A stretch of 64,000 nucleotides of DNA, from the NCBI GenBank assembly GCA_965237635.1, contig CBDEFX010000001.1, positions 1,674,001-1,738,000 of the forward strand, given 5' to 3'. How positions within the stretch are numbered: the stretch's first letter is position 1; every line of letters begins with the position of its first letter. A program made the position numbers and the translations under genes. The notes below the pieces were generated by a model, which saw only the letters and a program-made list of their open reading frames with translations, did no database searches and had not been told where the DNA came from. Positions 59,899 through 64,000 of the stretch are shown here, piece after piece. The stretch is from CBDEFX01 sp965237635 (GTDB taxonomy: Bacteria; Chloroflexota; Dehalococcoidia; Lucifugimonadales; CAUZJF01).

Positions 59899-62292
59899 AT
59901 GGAGCAACCCGGCGACACCGAGGCGCTGCGCGACCGGCTGTCCCGCCTCAGCGAGGCCAGCCTGCGCATCAACGAGAGCCTGGACCCCGATACCGTCCTA
60001 CAGGAGGTGATGGACAACGCCCGCGCCCTGACCGGCGCCCGCTTCGGCGCCATCACGACCCTCGACGACGAGGGCGGGCTGCTGGACTTCATCACCTCCG
60101 GCCTGTCTCCCGAAGAGCGGGATGTGATGCTGGCGCTGACCGAGGGACCGAGGCTGTTCGAGTATTTCAGCTCGGTGCAGGGGCCTCTGCGGCTGCGGGA
60201 CGCGGCGGAACACACGAGGGCGCTGGGCTTTCCCGAGGGCCAGCCACCGGTGGGGAGCCTCATGGGGACGCCGATGCGTCACCAGGGGGAGCACGTGGGC
60301 AACCTCTACGTCGCCGAGAAGGAGGGCGGGGGAGAGTTCACCCCTGAGGACGAGGAGACGCTGGTGATGTTCGCCTCCCAGGCGGCGCTGGTGGTCTCCA
60401 ACGCCCGCCGGTACCGGGACGAGCGGCGGGCCAGGACCGGCCTGGAGGCCCTGGTCAACACCTCGCCGGTGGGCGTCCTGGTGTTCGACGCCGGGACCGG
60501 GGCGCTGACTTCGATCAACCGGGAGGCGCGCCGGATCGTCAGCGGCCTGTGTATGCCGGGCGGCTCTGCGGAGCAGCTCCTTGAGGTGCTGAGCTTCCGG
60601 CGGGCCGACGGGCGGGAGATCTCCTTGGAGGAGTTCCCCCTGGCCCAGGCGCTGAGCACCGGCGAGGCGGTGCGGGCCGAGGAGATCGTCATCCAGGCCC
60701 CGGACGGGCGGTCGGTGGCCACCCTCGTCAACGCCACGCCCATCCGCTCGGAGGAGGGCGAAGTCGAGTCCCCGGTCGAGTCCGTAGTCGTCACGTTGCA
60801 GGACCTGACGCCGCTGGAGGAGATGGAGCGGTTGCGGGCCGAGTTCCTGGGCATGGTGAGCCACGAGCTGCGGACCCCGCTCTCCACCATCAAGGGCTCC
60901 GCAACCACCCTGCTGGAGGCCGCATCGGACCTGGACCCCGCCGAGATGCTCCAGTTCTTCCGGATCATCAACCAGCAGGCCGATTACATGCGGGACCTGA
61001 TCGGCGACCTGCTGGACGTGGCCCGCATCGAGACGGGCACGCTGCCGGTCGCCGCGGGAATCGTGGAGGTGGCCGTCCTGGTGGACGAGGCCAGGAACAT
61101 GTTCCTGCGCGGCGGGGGCCGGGACAACATCCGCACCGACCTTCCGCCGGACTTGCCTTTGGTCATGGCGGACCGGCGGCGCATCGCCCAGGTCCTGAAC
61201 AACCTTCTCTCCAACGCCTCCAGGAGCTCGCCTGAGTCGTCGGCCATCCGGGTGAGCGCCGTGGTGGCGGACCTCCACGTTGCGGTCTCCGTAGCCGACG
61301 ACGGCGTGGGCATTTCGGCCGAGCGCCTGCCCCGCCTGTTCAGGAAGTTCTCCCCGATGGAGGGCAACGAGGGGAGGCGCGATCTCGAAGGGTCGGGCCT
61401 GGGCCTGGCCATCTGCAAGGGGATCGTGGAGGCCCACGGGGGCCGCATCTGGGCCGAGAGCGATGGGCCGGGACTGGGCGCCCGCTTCACCTTCACCCTA
61501 CCGGTGGCCCAGGAGGGCGGGACCGGCGCGGCGGCCAGACCCGCTCAGCCCTCCGCTCGCCTGCGGCAGGGGAAGAGGAACCAGCAGCGCGTTCTCGTGG
61601 TGGACGACGACCCGCAGACGCTGCGGTACGTCCGGGACGCCCTCTCGAAAGCGGGCTACGCCCCGGTGGTGACCGGCGACCCGGAGGAGGCGCTCCACCT
61701 CATAGAGACGAACAAGCCCGACCTGGTCCTGCTGGACCTGATGCTGCCGGGGACCGACGGGATCGAGCTGATGCAGAGCATCCTGGAGCTGGCCGACCTG
61801 CCCATCATCTTCCTGTCCGCCTACGGCCAGGATGAGGTCATCGCCAGGGCCTTTGAGCTGGGGGCCGCCGACTACGTCGTCAAGCCCTTCTCGCCCACGG
61901 AGCTGGCGGCCAGAATCAAGGCGGCCCTGCGTGGGCGGGCGGCCCCGGTCCGGGCCGCGCCGTCGGAACCCCTGGTGCTGGGAGACCTCACCGTCAACTA
62001 CCTGGAACGCAGGGTGTCCGTGGCCGGCCGTCCGGTGCATCTGACCGCCACCGAGTACGGGCTGCTGGTCGAGCTTTCCCTCAGCCCCGGACGGGTGGCG
62101 ACCCACGATCAACTGCTGCGGCGGGTCTGGGGCGGGGGACACTCCGGCGACGCCCGGCTGGTGCGCGGCGTGGTGAAGCGGCTCCGCCGCAAGCTGGGCG
62201 ACGACGGCAACAACCCCACCTACATCTTCACCGAGCCTCGCGTCGGCTACCGCATGGCGCAGGAGGAGACGCAGGGACAGGAGGCATCATAG
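59899..62292 (+). CDS. Single-chain two-component system: GAF-PAS-HisKA-HATPase-REC-winged helix
   Basis: A 797-residue protein with no membrane segment. The GAF domain spans about 18-170 (PDTVLQEVMDNARALTGARF), a PAS-like domain about 180-300 (LVNTSPVGVLVFDAGTGALT), and HisKA has the phospho-His in FLGMVSHELRTPLSTIKGSA. The ATPase has NNLLSNASRSSPES (N box) and LEGSGLGLAICKGIVEAHGG (G boxes). A receiver follows with VLVVDDDPQTLRYVRDALSK and the phospho-Asp in KPDLVLLDLMLPGTDG, then an OmpR/KdpE-type DNA-binding domain (HLTATEYGLLVELSLSPGRV, YIFTEPRVGYRMA). Kinase and transcription factor are in one chain. GGAGGAGGGAAG precedes the ATG. Confidence 0.92.
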   Translation: MEQPGDTEALRDRLSRLSEASLRINESLDPDTVLQEVMDNARALTGARFGAITTLDDEGGLLDFITSGLSPEERDVMLALTEGPRLFEYFSSVQGPLRLRDAAEHTRALGFPEGQPPVGSLMGTPMRHQGEHVGNLYVAEKEGGGEFTPEDEETLVMFASQAALVVSNARRYRDERRARTGLEALVNTSPVGVLVFDAGTGALTSINREARRIVSGLCMPGGSAEQLLEVLSFRRADGREISLEEFPLAQALSTGEAVRAEEIVIQAPDGRSVATLVNATPIRSEEGEVESPVESVVVTLQDLTPLEEMERLRAEFLGMVSHELRTPLSTIKGSATTLLEAASDLDPAEMLQFFRIINQQADYMRDLIGDLLDVARIETGTLPVAAGIVEVAVLVDEARNMFLRGGGRDNIRTDLPPDLPLVMADRRRIAQVLNNLLSNASRSSPESSAIRVSAVVADLHVAVSVADDGVGISAERLPRLFRKFSPMEGNEGRRDLEGSGLGLAICKGIVEAHGGRIWAESDGPGLGARFTFTLPVAQEGGTGAAARPAQPSARLRQGKRNQQRVLVVDDDPQTLRYVRDALSKAGYAPVVTGDPEEALHLIETNKPDLVLLDLMLPGTDGIELMQSILELADLPIIFLSAYGQDEVIARAFELGAADYVVKPFSPTELAARIKAALRGRAAPVRAAPSEPLVLGDLTVNYLERRVSVAGRPVHLTATEYGLLVELSLSPGRVATHDQLLRRVWGGGHSGDARLVRGVVKRLRRKLGDDGNNPTYIFTEPRVGYRMAQEETQGQEAS

Positions 62293-62469
62293 ATCGAGGC
62301 GCTCGTTGAACCCTTGCGTGCCTCCGCCCTGCCGCCTCGACATGGAAGAGGCCGTCGTACTCCTCGCTCCGGACTTCCCTGCACCAGGTAGCCAGGAATC
62401 CTGACTTTCTCTTCCCCGGCGACGGCCTGCGTTGCCTGCCATCTCATTCATAACGAAGAATACCCGGAA

Positions 62470-62739
62470 TTGTTGACCCGAGATGTTAGCGAAGGTATGC
62501 GGATTTATTGTAAAGAAATGCTGAGCCGAGCGCACATCGCCGCAGTTACTGCGATACTTAGGAGCAGACATTGGGTGTCCGCCGTTCTCTCGGCATACTC
62601 TGAGCGAAATGCGCTCGGGTTTGCCGCTGCATTTAGAGCCCTCATGGAGTCCGCAGCAGACACGAGCGACGGCCTTCGTTCCACTCCGCCCACCCTAGCG
62701 CATCTTCACCCTAAAATATCCAAAGCCGTAATTGATTAG
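62470..62739 (+). pseudogene. Hypothetical gene fragment next to an IS66 remnant
   Basis: The frame reads back to about 62410. From about 62440 it gives HLIHNEEYPELLTRDVSEGM, then RIYCKEMLSRAHIAAVTAIL and ERNALGFAAAFRALMESAAD, ending KISKAVID as the IS66 remnant begins. The composition is host-like and the pattern looks coding. No start codon with a ribosome site was found and both ends appear cut. No family was recognised. Confidence 0.5.
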
Positions 62740-62794
62740 CGGGATTGTGTATAGGGGGGTTGCGCAGAGCTGTGCAGGTTCTTATACTTCGGCT

Positions 62795-63360
62795 ATGTGC
62801 AAGACGGATTCTGAACACGACGAAGTGATGGCGCTGGTGACGCGACTTCAAGAGCAGGTTGCCGAGTTGACGGCGGCCAACGAACAGTTGCAGAGGCAGC
62901 TCGTCGAGGCCCAACGTGGCGGCAGGCGACAGGCGGCGCCGTTCTCCAAGGGCAAGCGCAGCGACAAGCCCAAGCGTCCTGGCCGCAAGCCGGGTACGGG
63001 GATGTTCAGCTTCCGCAAGCCGCCGTCCGCCGAAGAGGTCACCGAGCCGGTTGTGGATGTGCCAGTATCGTGGGACGTCTGCCCTGGATGTGGAGGCAGC
63101 CTTGCGGATGAGGGTGTGAGTGTAGCGTACGTAACCGACATACCTCCTATTAGGCGTCCGCAGGTGAGAGCGTACCGAGTGCAGGTATGCCGGTGCCGGT
63201 CGTGCGGCAAGCAGGTTCGAGGTCGGCATCCCGATATAGCGCAGGACCAGCATGGGGCGAGCGCGCACCGTCTGGGGGAACGAGTGAAGGCCGCGGCCCA
63301 TGTACTGCACTACGGGGTGGGCATCCCGGTACGGCGGGTTCCCGATGTTCTCGGAGCGTC
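62795..63360 (+). pseudogene. IS66-family transposase, N-terminal fragment
   Basis: From ATG 62795: a coiled coil (MALVTRLQEQVAELTAANEQ), a basic linker (KRSDKPKRPGRKPGTGMFSF), zinc-finger cysteines (DVPVSWDVCPGCGGSL and VQVCRCRSCGKQVRGRHPDI) and HVLHYGVGIPVRRVPDVLG. The catalytic DDE part is missing; the frame loses similarity after about 63360. A dead remnant. Confidence 0.75.
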
Positions 63361-63447
63361 GACAGCTCACCCCCGCCCCGCCGGTCCATTATTACTCCGC
63401 CCTTTACAAAGTCTCCCGTAAAGCAGGCCAGCGAACAGGTATCCAGA

Positions 63448-64000
63448 TCAACCCTTGTTCATCCGTGTTGGTTTGGTTCGCATCAAGAGCACTAGCTCCT
63501 CAGCCTCCGACCGCGCTGAACGGTTGGTATTATTCCCGCCGAGAGTACTAAATCGACCAATGACCCGTTGTTCCTCGACGTTGAAAAAACGGCTCGAAAT
63601 CTCAGTCACAATGTCTCCAGACAAACCGTTGCTCGACGGGCCAGCTGGGAAGGTGAAGATCACTGTGGCCCGCGCCCGCGAGAGATTCTCTAGTAGGGTA
63701 CAAAGAGCCTGTATCGACTGACTTGGCCGGGAAAACGATGACTGGGGCCTGGACTTTATGGGAGGGTATCTGCCCGTCCCCATGACGGGCGAAGCTCTAC
63801 CCCTCGCGATGGTCTCAAGAACGTGATAGAACCGACTGTATTGAACCCCTGAGTAAGGCGGATCGACAATGACCAGGTCGGACGATGAGAGAATGGATGC
63901 TACGGATACAGCGTCGCCTACAGCCGCCTCTCCCGCAACATTCGCTCGCCGTGGACAGATCTGCCTTAGAGCCCTACGTCCCACCACCAGCGGATCCTTC
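63448..64000 (-). CDS. D12-class DNA adenine methyltransferase, 5' end outside the window
   Basis: The minus-strand frame is open to the right edge, giving about 183 C-terminal residues. The catalytic motif DPPY is in SDLVIVDPPYSGVQYSRFYH followed by VLETIARGRAS, typical of D12-class N6-adenine methyltransferases of the Dam-like group. A later IFTFPAGPSSNGLSGDIVTE belongs to the core sheet. The SAM-binding FxGxG motif should lie further right. A matching restriction enzyme is not visible. Confidence 0.8.
   Translation of the reverse strand, partial: KDPLVVGRRALRQICPRRANVAGEAAVGDAVSVASILSSSDLVIVDPPYSGVQYSRFYHVLETIARGRASPVMGTGRYPPIKSRPQSSFSRPSQSIQALCTLLENLSRARATVIFTFPAGPSSNGLSGDIVTEISSRFFNVEEQRVIGRFSTLGGNNTNRSARSEAEELVLLMRTKPTRMNKG

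Larger units (their letters stand above)
36823..62300. mobile_element. Island B: integrative conjugative element
   Basis: GC-rich DNA from the TCGATTG junction in the SNF2 gene to a drop in GC just after the histidine kinase gene. It carries an integrase, a nuclease gene, regulators, a replication-relaxation protein, a coupling protein, VirB4, pilin-like, PrgI-like and TrbL-like genes on the minus strand, then regulators, a large surface protein and a signalling protein. The left end is firm. The right end is set by composition only and is approximate. No classical relaxase was recognised. Confidence 0.75.

Noticed and set aside
62296..62400. A sharp right attachment site for island B
   Set aside because: GC content falls here, but no TCGATTG core or continuation of the SNF2 gene is present, so an exact end cannot be claimed.

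Overview
The window looks like a chromosome segment of an uncultured Chloroflexota bacterium, most likely of the Dehalococcoidia/SAR202 group. That placement is inference. It rests on the PspA-PspAA-PspAB-HtpX cluster, GTG and TTG starts, FmdB and N-terminal TolB-type proteins, the dispersed repeats beginning TGTCATTCTGAG, and a monoderm-style type IV secretion system. No rRNA, tRNA or CRISPR array was seen.

Host-like, lower-GC DNA fills about 1-21.8 kb. It holds an amidohydrolase, proline synthesis (proB-proA), a TolB-like propeller, an FHA protein, a prepilin peptidase, a DUF4395 membrane protein behind a promoter-leader-terminator unit, an amidase, a transketolase, a lipoprotein with a zinc-protease-like motif, and a membrane-stress cluster (small membrane protein, PspA, PspAA, PspAB, HtpX). 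htpX is split by a 1,982-bp IS1182-like element and also carries two frameshifts. An FmdB protein with a very long poly-Gly tail follows.

Two GC-rich mobile islands follow, separated by host-like DNA (31.3-36.8 kb) that carries gene remnants, an IS256-family element and hypothetical genes. Island A (21.8-31.3 kb) has a large serine recombinase (LSR) at each end, both pointing outward, and only remnants between them. Island B (36.8 to about 62.3 kb) has an LSR at its left end. Next come a DUF1016 nuclease gene, small regulators, a replication-relaxation protein, a VirD4/TraG-like coupling ATPase, VirB4, two pilin-like proteins, a PrgI fusion and TrbL/VirB6: an integrative conjugative element. 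Its right part holds a protein with four tandem helix-turn-helix domains beside degenerate DNA repeats, a giant fibronectin III surface protein behind an 18-G tract, and a one-protein two-component system.

The unifying observation is a module found three times: (small coupled ORF) - DUF1016 nuclease - about 117-nt conserved leader RNA ending in an intrinsic terminator - LSR. Each LSR gene ends inside a different host gene (a methyltransferase, another serine recombinase, a SNF2 helicase). The junction is always at the same 7-mer, TCGATTG, so each recombinase reads out of its element and takes its last codons from the target gene. The leader RNA, its terminator and this in-gene, read-through integration are the best candidates for something undescribed. 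The last 1.7 kb returns to lower GC, with a truncated gene, an IS66 fragment and a DNA adenine methyltransferase.

Several conserved genes (htpX, virB4, one replication-relaxation gene, one DUF1016 gene, the 52.1-kb regulator and an LRR gene) are each broken by single-base shifts. Some of these may be assembly errors rather than real decay.
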